A DNA stretch of 64,000 bases from Prunus persica (taxonomy: Eukaryota; Streptophyta; Magnoliopsida; Rosales; Rosaceae): assembly GCF_000346465.2 (NCBI RefSeq), contig NC_034014.1, positions 28,684,076 through 28,748,075 of the forward strand, read 5' to 3'. Made by a program: the position numbers and the translations under genes. This document shows positions 18,300 through 32,961 of this stretch, in pieces. Under the pieces are notes generated by a model. The model was not told the DNA's origin. It made no database searches and worked only from the letters and a program-made list of their open reading frames with translations. Positions within the stretch are counted from its first letter, which is position 1, and every line of letters starts with the position of its first letter.

Positions 18300-18542
18300 A
18301 TGCTGCTCATGTCCATGTTCATCTCAAGGAATCAAGTTATTGGTCTTCTGTTCATCTTCCTGGGCATCTCAGGTTTATACACTGGAGTTTCTGGAGCTAG
18401 ATGTTTAAATGAGAAGGTGGAAAATCCAGAGAAGCCTCAAGTTCTTCAGAGGAAAAGCTCCAGTATTTCTACAGATGAAGGCTTTTTTGCAACAATCAAC
18501 AGAGAAGTGCCTTCTTCTCCTGACCCATTGCACAATAGGTAG
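18300..18542 (+). CDS. CLE signalling peptide precursor (CLE27-like)
   Basis: CLE genes encode small secreted precursors from which a 12-13-residue arabinosylated peptide is cut to signal through LRR receptor kinases of the CLV1/BAM type. This frame encodes 80 residues without an intron. A signal peptide is visible in residues 1-35 (QVIGLLFIFLGISGLYTGVSGA). The middle is variable and polar. The C terminus is the CLE motif REVPSSPDPLHN (18501-18536), followed by a single Arg and the stop. The usual Gly at motif position 6 is Ser; a CLE27 form I remember has Cys there. In-frame ATGs at 18300, 18309 and 18315 are all possible starts; the first is given. Single-exon structure and length fit the family. 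Confidence 0.85.
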   Translation: MLLMSMFISRNQVIGLLFIFLGISGLYTGVSGARCLNEKVENPEKPQVLQRKSSSISTDEGFFATINREVPSSPDPLHNR

Positions 18543-20046
18543 GTTCAGAAACAGGTATGTCGTGTAGAAGCTCGCTCTCCTGTACATAACCTACCAATAT
18601 CTATTGGATGACAGAAAGAATTATTATTTTTCTTTATTTTTGGAAATGAAGAAAGCTCAGACTTTTTTTTAGGTACTTTTAGAACCTTGAATTTATAGGT
18701 TTGTATGAAATAAGTATTGGCAAATGTGAGTTTATGGCGTACTGCAAATCAAGTATAAATATCATTTTGGGTCATTGCTTATCAGGTTCGAGCACTGACT
18801 ATATTCATTTTCCCACAAGATGGGCCAAATTCTCTTGTTTAAGTATAGCTCTGTAATGGTGATGATGAAGAGATAATGAATTTGGGTGTCAATGCATAGT
18901 TGCAAACTTGCAATGCCACAATGCCTTATCCTCATTCAGTCTTCGAATAGGCCACTCGGTTACGTACTTCGTCTGTTTGTTGTAATTTATTTTTAACTAC
19001 TTTCTCGTATCGAAGCCATCTCGAATTAATTATTGTGAGAATATCGTTGTATACAAGAGTTTCTAAATTATGGAAATGACTGTGCTTGGACTCGTATCTT
19101 TCTAAGGGAGAGATTAAAAAACTTTATCAATCAACTGTGAAAATGACGAATGGGCTAATTGCTTGAAAATCTTATTGTCCTCAACTTCAGTGATAAAAGC
19201 TTAGCTGGTTTCATTATCCAATAAAGAAAAATATAGAAGCAACCATACAATTACAAACTAGCGAATAGAGAAGATCATATCAGCTACGAAACGGGAATCT
19301 CCGTACAATTGTGGACAAGACATATAATCTTAAATTGATGCCACATTGTGTACGTGCGGTGCTCCAAAGTCATGGCTCTTTGACTTTTGAGAGCAAAAAC
19401 AAGATTGCAGATGCAATAGTTTCCAAAATTTAATCCCTTTCTAATGCAAAATTTCCGATTTGTGGGCTCAAAGTTTTTATTTTGGTGCAATTGAAAGGTG
19501 ACTAGAAACAGAAGTTGAGTTCTTCTCATTTCAACAGAATGCTAAGTCTTTTTAACCCAAAGCCCCGGATCAAGTTGAAGAATGGCTTTTCAACCAGTTT
19601 CATGATTGAAGAAGATGAGAATTGTGGACCAGCTTGTTTCAAAGGAACAGGGTTGCGTACCCTGCAGAAGCAAAAATAGATCATTTCAGAAATGGGGCGA
19701 CTTGATTATTACAGTATGAATAACAAGTACCCTCCTGATATTAAACTAAAATCCGCTGCAAAAACTTATATTAATTTGGTAAAACTTTCTGTACCGACGA
19801 CTTCTTGCAGCACAAGGGTACGTCTTATTGATATAAAGGTGCAAATCAGCGGTCAAAATGTATCTATAACACAAACCAAGACTAAACAAGTGCCAAACTT
19901 TTAAAATTCATTACATCAACTTCAAGACATGGAATTTGGGTTTCACAGTTTCTCAAAACAATCATCAGAATAGTTTGCGTATGCGATATCATGAACTAAT
20001 CTCATTAACCTATTCTTCATTGAAAACTCAAAATAAAATTATGAAT
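18543..20046. other. spacer between CLE gene and SerRS
   Basis: It should contain the 3' UTRs of the CLE gene and of SerRS, which converge. I see no conserved protein in the remaining 1.2 kb, only short chance frames. Confidence 0.5.
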
Positions 20047-23227
<3,181 letters not shown>

Positions 23228-24279
23228 TTTCTCTACCTCTGCTTGCTACACCGAGTGTCTGATTATCTATGGATGCAAATTGGAACCGAAAAGAGTTGGG
23301 AGCTGCAGAAAAACAACGCAAGCAAGGAATAAACTGTATACTCTGTTACTGATAGTGGTAAGCCAGAACCCTAATATCTTCTTTTTTTCTCCTGAAAAAA
23401 TGGAAGAAAAAAAACAGACTGGGCCGGTGATTGTGGGCTCATTTGACCCGACTTTTGTCGGATCCACCCCTTTTTTTATACTGTTAATTCAGGCAAGTTT
23501 TTTTTTGGGTTCGTTATTCTATTTGACGAGAAATTGACTTAAGGCGCATATGTGTTAATTAATCGATATTTATGTTTATACAACAACAAAACTTTCTTGT
23601 TATTATTATTTTCATAAAAATCTGATTTTGATTGCCACGCGTAATTAATCGATATTTATGTTAATTAGAGGTTCACTGATGAGCAAAAGAACACAGTTAA
23701 AAAAGAAGAGAAAAAAAAAATTGTAGAGTTCTATTTGCACCAAGAAATAAGCTTTTTAACTAGTAAATCAGTTGACACCTCCTTTTCGTAGTGTGAACTC
23801 TCAATACCAAAAAAATATATATAATAATACAAAGTTGGAAATTGGAGAACCCTATTTTCTTCCTCGTTTCAAAATTCTATTACTGGGTATGTGAATGCTT
23901 TCTTATTCACCCAGCCAGTTTCAGACATACACAACTAGAATACAAACACTTTCTACAGCCAAATTTCTATTGTACAACAGCTCCCAGAAAAAGAATGTCA
24001 CTCAAAATACAAGAATTTGGATCAGAACTCAGTACGATTAAACCGAGCAGCCGACGGGCTTTTATATCTTCTAAAGCCCAAACTTAGATTTTCTTTGTGA
24101 TCGTGATGTTGAGAAGCCTCTACCTTTTTTCTGATTGATGTTCATCCTTCCACTCCAGCAAAACAATGGTTACACCCTAAAGGCCATGCTCCAGAGGGAA
24201 CTGAAGGATTTTAATGGCAATCTCAGCCAAAGAGCATGTCAAAACAAAGTCCTCATCACTTCAACATGATTTTTTCCCA
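23228..24279. other. spacer between SerRS promoter and synergin-like 3' end
   Basis: It holds the SerRS 5' UTR and promoter (from 23228) and, at the other end, the 3' UTR of the synergin-like gene. The stretch between is AT-rich and I find no gene or repeat family in it. Confidence 0.5.
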
Positions 24280-27200
24280 TCACCTATAACTCAAGTGGGG
24301 CAATTTCGGAGGATCGGGACTAATCAAATTTGTCCACAAGTTTGCAAGCGTCAATAAGTAGTGTTCCCCTTTCCACGCCACCATTTTAATACCTGAAACA
24401 TACAAACAAACAAATACATTAGGAGAACATAAAACCAGAAGCTAGTTTAGAGATGAAATATATATATAACCACACACTTCCCTTGAGCTAAAAGAACTCC
24501 AAATTTACTAGATCAAGCAAACCAAGTATCCACCTCACATATCTCAGTTTAAATGTCTCTTTGGTGACTAAAATCAATTTCTGCATACCTGGCACAGCTC
24601 CTGCGGTTAATAGTGACAGTGAACAAGTAGGTTGTTGTCCATTAACAACATGGTTTTGAAGTGAAAATGCATCAATATGATGAACATATGTCATGGACTC
24701 AAGCAGTGCGTTAACGGTTCCATCATATTTAAAATCAATTGCATCTGCAATACTCTTGAGAGCTTCATTGAGTCCCGAACTTGACCATAGAGTAGAACAC
24801 TCGTTCAGAAGAGCAAACAAGCTAGAACTATCTGAAGAATGTAATAGAGTCCATGGCTTGTACAGTTTGGCTGAGGTTCCAACAACTAAAACTACTCTGT
24901 AAATTTCTCCAAGTGCAAGGATATACTGCTTGCCTGTGTTTCAACCAAAAAGAAAATTAAAGATAAAATTTGGGAAATAACAATTATTACTAGGGATGTC
25001 ATCAAGAACAGTTACTTTGTGAAAGTACCTTGAGGATCAGACAACATTTGATTCTGAATATTATTTTCTATTGATTGCATCCAAATTGAAGAACCATGTT
25101 TCAGTTCTTGAGCACAAATAGATACTATTTGAGACCACGTGGAAATGTAATTAGATTGCTCCTCATTTGATCCCAATCTAAGAATCCTTAACGTGGATGC
25201 TGCATGTCTTGAAAGTTCAATTGCTGATCTCAAATCCTTCTCTGCCTATTCAAAACCAAAATACAAGCAGCGTCAAGCCAAGTCCTTTGAAAATGGAAAC
25301 AGAAAATAAAAACTTTCAATTATGAATAATTTGACATAACAAAAGTTCCCTGATAGACATTGGAAGTGTTTTTGTGCATTTGTTTCTGCCTTTTCTCTTT
25401 ATGATGATTGCTGTGTAATTTACAAACAAGAAATGTTTCATGATTTTACATCATATCAATGCCAAGACACATACCAATGACAATCTTTGTGACAACTGAT
25501 ATTCTGACTCAAGAACTTGGAACTTTGGATCCTTCAGAACTTTATGAACTTCATTAAGGCATGCATTTCTTTGTGAAGGATTCCCTGACTGGAACTGATT
25601 GGAGATCATACTGTCTTGATGCAGTTCATTATATAATTTCTACAACAAGGGACAACAAAAAGTTAATTAGAAGTAACTGGCAAAGTTACAAGCCACAACA
25701 ATACCAGTCATTTCAAAACCAAGCACCACAGCATAAACTTAAATCATCTAATACCATGTGTGTATTTCAAATCTCAAACAACAGTAACAGAAAAGGATTG
25801 AGTTAATTACTCACAAGTCGAATATTTTCATTATTCACAAAAGTATGAAATCCACCAACATCAGTTTCTGATTGTCACAGTTGATCTTATTATCTTACGA
25901 TGATTCTCAAGATAGTCAAAATGTGGAGTTATGCATTATAAACACAAAGATACAACAAGTGAAAGAGTGTTATTCTCCAATGAAGATCATTATAAATAAC
26001 TTCAACAAGAAGTAAATATGAAATTGCAAACCTAACAAAAGCACTCATACAAAAACCAAGCTCCTTATTAGAAAGATCTATTAGTTAATGCACCATGGAG
26101 TCAATTGAGTTATATATAGGCATAAGAGAAGTAAACAGCCCAAATGAAAATGAAAAAAAGAATAAAACTAAAATGGTCAAATAAAGCTATGAACCTGGAT
26201 TTCCTCTTCCAAAGCCTCTACTGTTGTATCTTCGCCAGAAAGAGTAGCACTACTTTCAGCTTTCTAACAAAATGCACATTCAGATATTTAATACTGTTAA
26301 AAACTTGATAACAAAAAGGTCACACTCCAGAGCAATTTACTGACCTTATTTTCAAGATGGCGGAGTGCAAGAAAGTATGATTCATCTTTCAATTTGCAAT
26401 AGAAATCCACAAGATTATCCAGCTGGACTTTGGTCAAGGAATTTTGAGGTGAATATTCAAGATTAGTAATAGAAGTTTGGTACTGATCTCTTGAAACAGC
26501 ATCCTTAAATTCCCAGGAATCGTCATCAAAATCATCATCACCCAAAACAGACTCCAACACTGTTGAGGCAGGATGCGGAGGATTTTCAGTTGCTTTTGGT
26601 GCATGAATTGCATTAGTGTTCTGGTCCACTTGACTGTATAAGCTTGATATTAGATCAGTGATGGATATATTGGGCACAGGGCTTTTGGGGGTATTTATTT
26701 GGTGGGATACAGCTGCATGAGTAGAAATATCTTCATGGATTGAGGAATCATCAGTCTCCAGTTCTTCATCTCCAAATATGGACAGGGGCAAGGCTTGCCG
26801 ATGACTCTCTAATGTTACCTCATTGTGCTGTAAAATAGAAGGAAAACAATTACAAGTTAGTAGATCATAATTAATAGAAACTTCAACAACATACACAATA
26901 GTTTGCTAACGAAAGTTCAAGCATTATGACGAAGAATAGGTGCTGTAAAATTCCTCCTTGCATAGCCCACCATCACCAAAAAAAGAAAAAGAAGAAATAA
27001 TGAATTCCAGTGTACACTAAAACAATCGTTTAAACACCATGCTGGTAAAGTTGCTTTAGATAAATAATGAATATGCAATATGCTCTCACTATGATGGTTA
27101 TATACATCTCAGTTAAATATCAAAATCATATAGAACTTCATCAATAAAATATATATCTGGAGTAAGCACCTGGATTTCGTCACTAATTGCAGGCGGTTTT

Positions 27201-29648
27201 ATATTCGTAGGAGGATTACGGGCAATCACTGACTCCCCCTATAATCAAAATGGAAGTATGACTATTCATTTCTTTTGAAAGTTTTTAATGTAACTTTTAA
27301 AAAAAAAAATTGCATATAAATCAAGGTCAAACTAAATCATCTACCTCAAGCTTTGATCCAGATTCTGAAAATGCATCCTTAAATTCCCAAAAATTGTCAT
27401 CAGACTCAACATGGTCATTGGCTGGGGAACAACTCGACCCTTTTGCAATGTCATCTTTCTTGCCACTGGAATATGAATCTGAGACTATACAATCTTCAGT
27501 GCCAGAATTTGGGATGAAAGGAAAGGCAAAGTTATTTTCACCAGACTCGTGAGAAATTCCATCAGATCCAGCAAAAAACTCATTATGAGCACGAGCACTA
27601 ACACCATCTAATGAGTGCACATCTAAACCAGAAGGGGTGGCAGCCTTTGACTCTCCCTACAACCAAAAAGTAAGTATTATAAGACATGCTCGTAAAAAGT
27701 TAACATTTTAATAAACCAGACCAAAACTACAAAGCCAAATCACACTAACACACCAACTTATCCTTTGATTCATTTTCTGAAAGTGCATCCTTGAATTCCC
27801 ACACATTTCCACCAACTGGAGAAGAATTGGGTACAGTTTCAGCGTTGTTTGGCTTGTTCTTTGAGTGCAGATCCAAGAAAAGATTATATTGAGTTACAGA
27901 GCTTGGGTTGAAATCAAATGAAAAACCCCATTGATCATTTCCATGAGATGGAACAGAGACATTATTAAATTCAGGAGCATCAATTCCAAACCCCCAAGTA
28001 AGTCCAGTTCCCCCAGTATTTTCCTGCCATTCTCATCAAAATTCAAATTAGGATACGTCAGACTTGGTGGCCAAAGTGAAAATCCGATTGCTAATGTCTA
28101 ATGGCATGGTACAATATTCCAATGCTTAAGTTCCTATGTGAATGCGCAATTGCAAATTGGACCCTAAAGAACAAAGACTGATTGAAATGTAAACTAGCTC
28201 AAAATTTCCAACAAAAGTTCAAAATGGTGGCAAAAAAACAACATATAAACAAGACATGCAACATAAAACAATACCCGCCTGGATTCCTAGGTGTGTGAAT
28301 GCATTTGATTCTACTTTCGATCCTGCTACTTCCACAACCCCTTGTTCCTGATATGAACAGGGAAATCAAAATAATAAACAAATAACCAAAAACAAAGGCA
28401 AAGATCATAGCTTTACCAATGCTCCATTTGGTGTTAAGCAGTACGTATAAGCAGATTCAAAAGCTAAATGGAATTGTTCGTCGTCACTTATCCACCTAGA
28501 ATTCACTCATTTCAAAACACACAGAGCGGGAGAAATTCTAATATCCTCTCAGTACAGTTTTCTCTGAAAGCAAACAGAGTGCAGACTCTAAACAAACAAG
28601 ATCAATCAAATCAACAAAGAAAAAGCCACCTTACCTTAAAATTCTCATTGCTAACCTGGCGCTCTGAATCCGCACCTTTGAATTCCCAACCATCATCATC
28701 CTCCTCATCAAAATCCCCATTTCCTTCCTCCCAATCCAACTTCAACCCATTTGTATTCGAATTCGAATCTACACCATCAAATTTCAAATCCAAACCATTC
28801 GAAGCAAAATTCGAACCACCAAATTGCCCATTTTTTATGGCAATCAGAGGATCAAATTTCAAATCCAACGCATTGGCACTAAAATTCACCCCGTTTTTGG
28901 TGGAAGGAGGAGTTCCACACCCCAAATTCGAATGTGAATCTACACCATCAAATTTCAAATCCAAACCATTCGAAGCCGAATTCAAACTACCAAATTTCCC
29001 ATTTTCATTCGGAATCAGCGAATCAAACTTCAAATCCAACGTATTGGGACTACAATTCAACCCCTTTTTGGTCGAATTTGGACCGCCAGACCCCAAATTC
29101 GAATTCGATCCATTTTGAACCACGAATTTAGGATTCTGACCATACAAATTAGCAATCAAATCGTTAATCCCAACACTACTCACATTCAAATTCAACTCGT
29201 TTTTTACGAATCCCTCATTTTTTGTCAAGCCGGTCGCAACGTCCCCAACCCTGGACTCGCCCGCACCAGACTTCTCTTCTTCCTGCTCTTCCCCAAATAA
29301 CGATAACGGCAAAGCTCCATGGGGCTTCATCCAACGAGTCTTGTTAACCTTCTCGGGCTCAGTGTCAACCCGGCTTGGCTCGGAGTTGGGTCGGGAAGGC
29401 GCCGAGCCATTAGCAATGTTGAAAAACCCGGAAGGGTCGTAAGGTATTTGGGTGGGAGGTGATTGGGAGTATGTGAGTCCATTGGAGAGCACGGCCTGAG
29501 TTTTGATCTGACTTGTATTGTGGGTTACGAAGTCGCCCCAGTCGTCATCTGAGACGGTCGAAACTCGTCCATTGATCTTGGGATTGGGATCGACGGCGGT
29601 GACGAACTTGAAGTCTCCGAAGCCCTCGGCGTCGTCGTCCTCCGCCAT
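24280..29648 (-). CDS. large acidic protein with WEFKDA repeats, gamma-synergin-like
   Basis: Coding exons: 28635-29648, 28279-28347, 27754-28023, 27345-27656, 27170-27238, 26345-26827, 26195-26263, 25475-25639, 25029-25245, 24589-24933, 24280-24392. Phases join to about 1041 residues. The protein starts MAEDDDAEGFGDFKF and is mostly disordered and acidic for about 720 residues. Short motifs recur: SDDDWGDF, WEFKGA, and WEFKDA three times, plus LDLKFD four times. Motifs of the form acidic-Phe-Gly-acidic-Phe bind the gamma-ear domain of the AP-1 clathrin adaptor and GGAs, which suggests a trans-Golgi adaptor accessory role. The last 300 residues look helical and folded (SNYISTWSQIVSICAQELKH, LWTNLISPDPP). 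Intron 2 seems to use a GC donor. The assignment to the synergin group is inference; the gene model itself is well supported by phase. Confidence 0.8.
28761..29102 (-). repeat. 171-bp in-frame tandem duplication in synergin-like exon 1
   Basis: Two adjacent copies of a 57-codon unit lie in the first exon (about 28761-28931 and 28932-29102). Both encode a segment with NSTK or PSTK, LDLKFD, NG(K/Q)FG, then ASNGLDLKFDGVDS. The matching DNA stretch around 28771 recurs at 28942. The copies differ at many codons, so the duplication is not recent. Confidence 0.85.
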
Positions 29649-29989
29649 TGCTCTGAGGGCTTTGAAGCTCTGTCTCTCTCTGTTTCTCTGTGTCTATGGC
29701 TTTGGTGTTCTCTGTTTCGCGCAGGTTTTGGTTTTGTTGCATGTGGGAGTCTGACGTGGACATCGATCCAATACAGCTAAGCCATGGTTTTTTTTTTTTT
29801 TTTTTTTTTTTTTGTTGGAAGCTAAAGCTAAAGTTCTACGAAATCTAAACATATTTGGACGACATCCATTAGGTAAAAAAATTAGAATGTATTTTCGTTT
29901 TTTAAATCTCATTCTATTAAATTCATGGGTTTGATTGAATTTATCGACTAATTTGTCATTTATTCATTCGCCATTTGATAGCGTACTTA

Positions 29990-30305
29990 AAGCATCTTCA
30001 ATTGAAATGTCAAATTGTCACATGAACATAAACTGGCAAAAATTAAAAGTCAAAGTTACTCCAACCAAGTAGTCAAATCTTATATGAATTTAAATATTGA
30101 AAGAGATATGTCAAAAATAACATATCAAAAAGCTTGATTTCAAATATTATTTTAATTTATTTTTAGTCATGAATCCCACTATTATTTACTTTATTTAAAA
30201 AAATTTAGACATCATATAGGTCCAATTTGCTTTTAAAAATATAATAAAATAATATGATATTTGACACAAATTTTACATTTTACATTTCACATCTTCAAGA
30301 TGCTC
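29990..30305. mobile_element. Tourist/Harbinger-like MITE with TTA target duplication
   Basis: A 316-bp non-coding, AT-rich element starts AAGCATCTTCAATTG and ends with the inverted match (read inward from the right: GAGCATCTTGAAGATGTG). It is flanked on both sides by TTA (29987-29989 and 30306-30308), the 3-bp target duplication typical of PIF/Harbinger and Tourist elements. There is no coding sequence. Confidence 0.75.
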
Positions 30306-30579
30306 TTATGAATGTGCCCATAATTTTATACTTATATATAAACAAATATATATTAGAGTTAAAAATTAAAATTAAGTTCATATATACCACTTGAATTTAA
30401 TGGAAATTAATTTTATTCAAGAATGGAAAAAATGGGAAGATAGTATTTCAATTTGTTATTTTTTCGAGTCATTTTCAACCATTAAGCCCAGGCATATGTG
30501 TATGTTGTCTAATTATTTTATTTTATTTTTGTGATGAAAGCATGTTGTCTGTCTAAGATAAATTGGCCGGAAGGTGGCG

Positions 30580-30720
30580 AAAATTTGTCCTAAAGAACAC
30601 ACTCGCCGGGAAATGTCTATACCGGCTAATATTTGTCGGCAAAGAATAAACTTCGCCGGGAGAGGTCGATCCCTACGAAAATTGTCGGGAAAGAGCAAAC
30701 TTCGCCGTTGAAAAGAATGA
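30580..30720. repeat. short GC-richer tandem repeat, about 49-bp period
   Basis: Cores TTGTC near 30584, 30634 and 30682 are each followed 20-25 bases later by CGCCG. Together they give about three diverged copies in otherwise AT-rich DNA. Function unknown. Confidence 0.45.
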
Positions 30721-30882
30721 GAACTGAGAAATAATTGGCACCGACAAACAATTACATCATACTTTTAAATCAGAAGAAAAAGTTGCACATTCTTACAATT
30801 GTGATTAAGAGAAGGGTAAAATCACATCATTATTTTTTCACAAATTCCACCAACACATAAGCAGAGAAAACAGGAGAGCAAT

Positions 30883-31538
30883 TCAGCAGAGCAAAATCAA
30901 GAACAACCCCAGCAACATGGCCATCATGTAATGAACCATGCCAATTGCAGCCAAAGAAGGAGCACCAGAAAAGCTTCCACTTTCTGTGTCAGTGCTCAAC
31001 ACCACCACCACCCAATCATCCTCAGTGCCAACCCCAGCTCCTGTGTACTTGGAACCATTTAGATATTTGGCATATTGGGTGTGAGTGTAGTTTTTTATCA
31101 CAAGATCTGGGTCCCAGTTGGGCACACAAACGGGCAAGATGATGCCATCTGTCGTAGTGTTGATGTCTATGTGGCACTTCTTGATGAGCTTGTCGAATTT
31201 TGGGAATTTTGGGCCGTTGCCCGGCTCTATTGCGTAGTCGTCTGCACTGGAACATGGCTGGTCTTCTAGCTCATCTGCAATTTCATCAGCTAGACATTCT
31301 GCATTGCTGTTCTTCTTTAGTGATTGCTTGAAGCTGTTAAGTCCTTGGAAAATTTTGTCTTCTTCTTCTGCAAACCAAGAAATAAGTACAGTTTCTGTTT
31401 CTCTTCAAACAGACTAAAACAAATATGGAAAAATGGGAGACAGAGAAAGAGAATACCATTACAAGATGCTGGATGAGAAAGAAAGAGCAAGCAATTGATA
31501 AGCGCCAGGAGAAACAAGCTCAGTTTATAAGAGGCCAT
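30883..31538 (-). CDS. GPI-anchored plasma-membrane protein, copy 1
   Basis: It belongs to the plant family of uncharacterised GPI-anchored glycoproteins typified by Arabidopsis At5g19250/At3g06035. Coding exons are 31457-31538 and 30883-31367, giving 188 residues. Residues 1-27 are a signal peptide (MASYKLSLFLLALINCLLFL). The mature part has NAECLADEIADELEDQPC, a conserved cysteine pattern, ILPVCVPNWDPDLVIKNYT and GAGVGTEDDWVVVVLST, with N-glycosylation sequons. The hydrophobic C terminus (MVHYMMAMLLGLFLILLC) follows a small-residue stretch (GSFSGAPS), as required for GPI attachment. The start is the ATG at 31536-31538. It is a tandem paralogue of the next gene, with the same intron position and phase. 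Confidence 0.9.
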
Positions 31539-31773
31539 GGTTTCAGTGCTTGCTAGGACAAGGCCTTGTGACAAGAGGGTAGATAAAAATACACCAGAGG
31601 GAAAGAATAAGAAGATGGCTTGCGGTTAAGATTTTCTTTTAGAGACTTTGAGCTGAATATTGTTCCTCAATTCTTTGCTTTCTGTGAGTTGCCTTGGCTG
31701 CCAAGTTGTTCCAGGTGCAATCTCTTTTTGTTCATTATACATAACTTGGAAAAGTGGATAGAGATGCTTCTTT

Positions 31774-31831
<58 letters not shown>

Positions 31832-32092
31832 TCTTGCCTAGAGAATTCTGGTTGACAAATCTTATTCAGAAATGGCATAGTTAAGATACCTTTTAGCTGA
31901 GAGACTACAAAGATGCCCTGCCTGCATAATTACATATCTAATGCAAATAACAGATTGAAATAAAAACATATATAGTTCAGGAATTACATACAATCTGAAT
32001 CCTTCCATCAAAATACACTCATCTAAAACTACCAAAAGTTGCATATAAGGTACAACATAACAAGAACAAGAGCAAAAGACACAACTTCAACT
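31539..32092. other. spacer between the two GPI-protein genes
   Basis: It contains the promoter and leader of copy 1, a (CT)n microsatellite at 31775-31828, and the 3' UTR of copy 2. No coding sequence was recognised. Confidence 0.55.
31775..31828. repeat. (CT)n microsatellite
   Basis: About 27 CT units without interruption lie upstream of GPI-protein copy 1. Confidence 0.95.
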
Positions 32093-32961
32093 TCAGCTAA
32101 CCAAGATAAGAGATACTCCTAACAACAAGAAGACCAAATAATGTCCAAAACCGAACATTGAAACTAAAGATCCTGCTGCATTAGCAAAGTTTCCACTTGG
32201 GTTAGATGAGGCCAAAACCACCACAGCCCAATTATCCTCAGAGCCAACCCCAACCCCACTGAACCTCGAATCGTTCAGATACTTTACGTATTTTGGAGAG
32301 TGAGTATAATTGGTTAGCACCAGAGTTGGGACCAATTTAGGCACACAAACAGGCAAAATAACCCCATCTTGTGTGCTGTTGGCATCGATTTTGCACTTCC
32401 TTAAGTGCTTGGGAAGATTGGCAAGTGGACTCTGAGAGCTAGGCAGAATGTTAGCACCGTTGGTGGGGCTGCTGCAAGGCAGGTCCTCTATATCATCAGC
32501 AATTCTATCTGCTAGGCAACCTGCGTTATCGTTCTTGATGAGGACTGGCAAGTTTAGTGATCTTCTGTAACTGTTAATGCCTTGGAGAAGATTGTCATCA
32601 TCTTCATCTGCAGGCAAATAGGTGTGTAGTAAGCTTCAGAATTGGTTAGCCACATAAAGTCTGAAATCATACCAAATGTTACAAGTTTGGTCCTCCAACT
32701 AACTTAATCACCAACTAAAGCTGTCCAATATCATTAGCAAAATCTAATAACTAATAATCAGGCTTGTCCTGCTATACATGCATGCAGAGAGCAGAGTATA
32801 TATACAACTCAAATAATTCCTCACAGAAAAGAATGACTTCAAGAAAGAGAAAGGGAAAGGAAAAGTGAGCACATACCACTACCATGCACAAAGGGAGAAA
32901 GTAAGAGGAAGGCATGAAAAAGCACAAAGAAGAAGAAGCTAAGTCTGATCAGGGAGGCCAT
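32093..32961 (-). CDS. GPI-anchored plasma-membrane protein, copy 2
   Basis: Paralogue of the preceding gene. Coding exons are 32877-32961 and 32093-32607, giving 199 residues. The signal peptide is MASLIRLSFFFFVLFHAFLL. The mature part reads DEDDDNLLQGINSYRRSLNL, then NDNAGCLADRIADDIEDLPC and ILPVCVPKLVPTLVLTNYT, then GVGVGSEDNWAVVVLASS. The tail (GFGHYLVFLLLGVSLILVS) is the GPI signal. Copy 2 keeps the LLQGINSYR motif I recall from Arabidopsis members, while copy 1 has IFQGLNSFK, so copy 2 looks the less derived. Intron position and phase 1 are shared with copy 1. The molecular function of the family is not known to me. Confidence 0.9.

Larger units (their letters stand above)
29649..30882. 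other. spacer with synergin-like promoter, MITE and short repeats
   Basis: The synergin-like promoter and leader start at 29649, and a poly-T tract lies at 29787-29813. A MITE occupies 29990-30305. Near 30580-30715 there are about three imperfect 49-bp repeats with TTGTCGG and CGCCGGG cores. The right end is the 3' UTR of the first GPI-anchored protein gene. Confidence 0.6.

Noticed and set aside
28468..29118. Plus-strand frame of 216 codons opposite synergin-like exon 1
   Set aside because: It is the antisense shadow of the duplicated acidic coding exon; the minus strand has the start, splice sites and homologous motifs.
29787..29813. Poly-T tract as the tail of a retroposon
   Set aside because: No upstream open frame or target duplication was found; it may be a simple homopolymer in the promoter.
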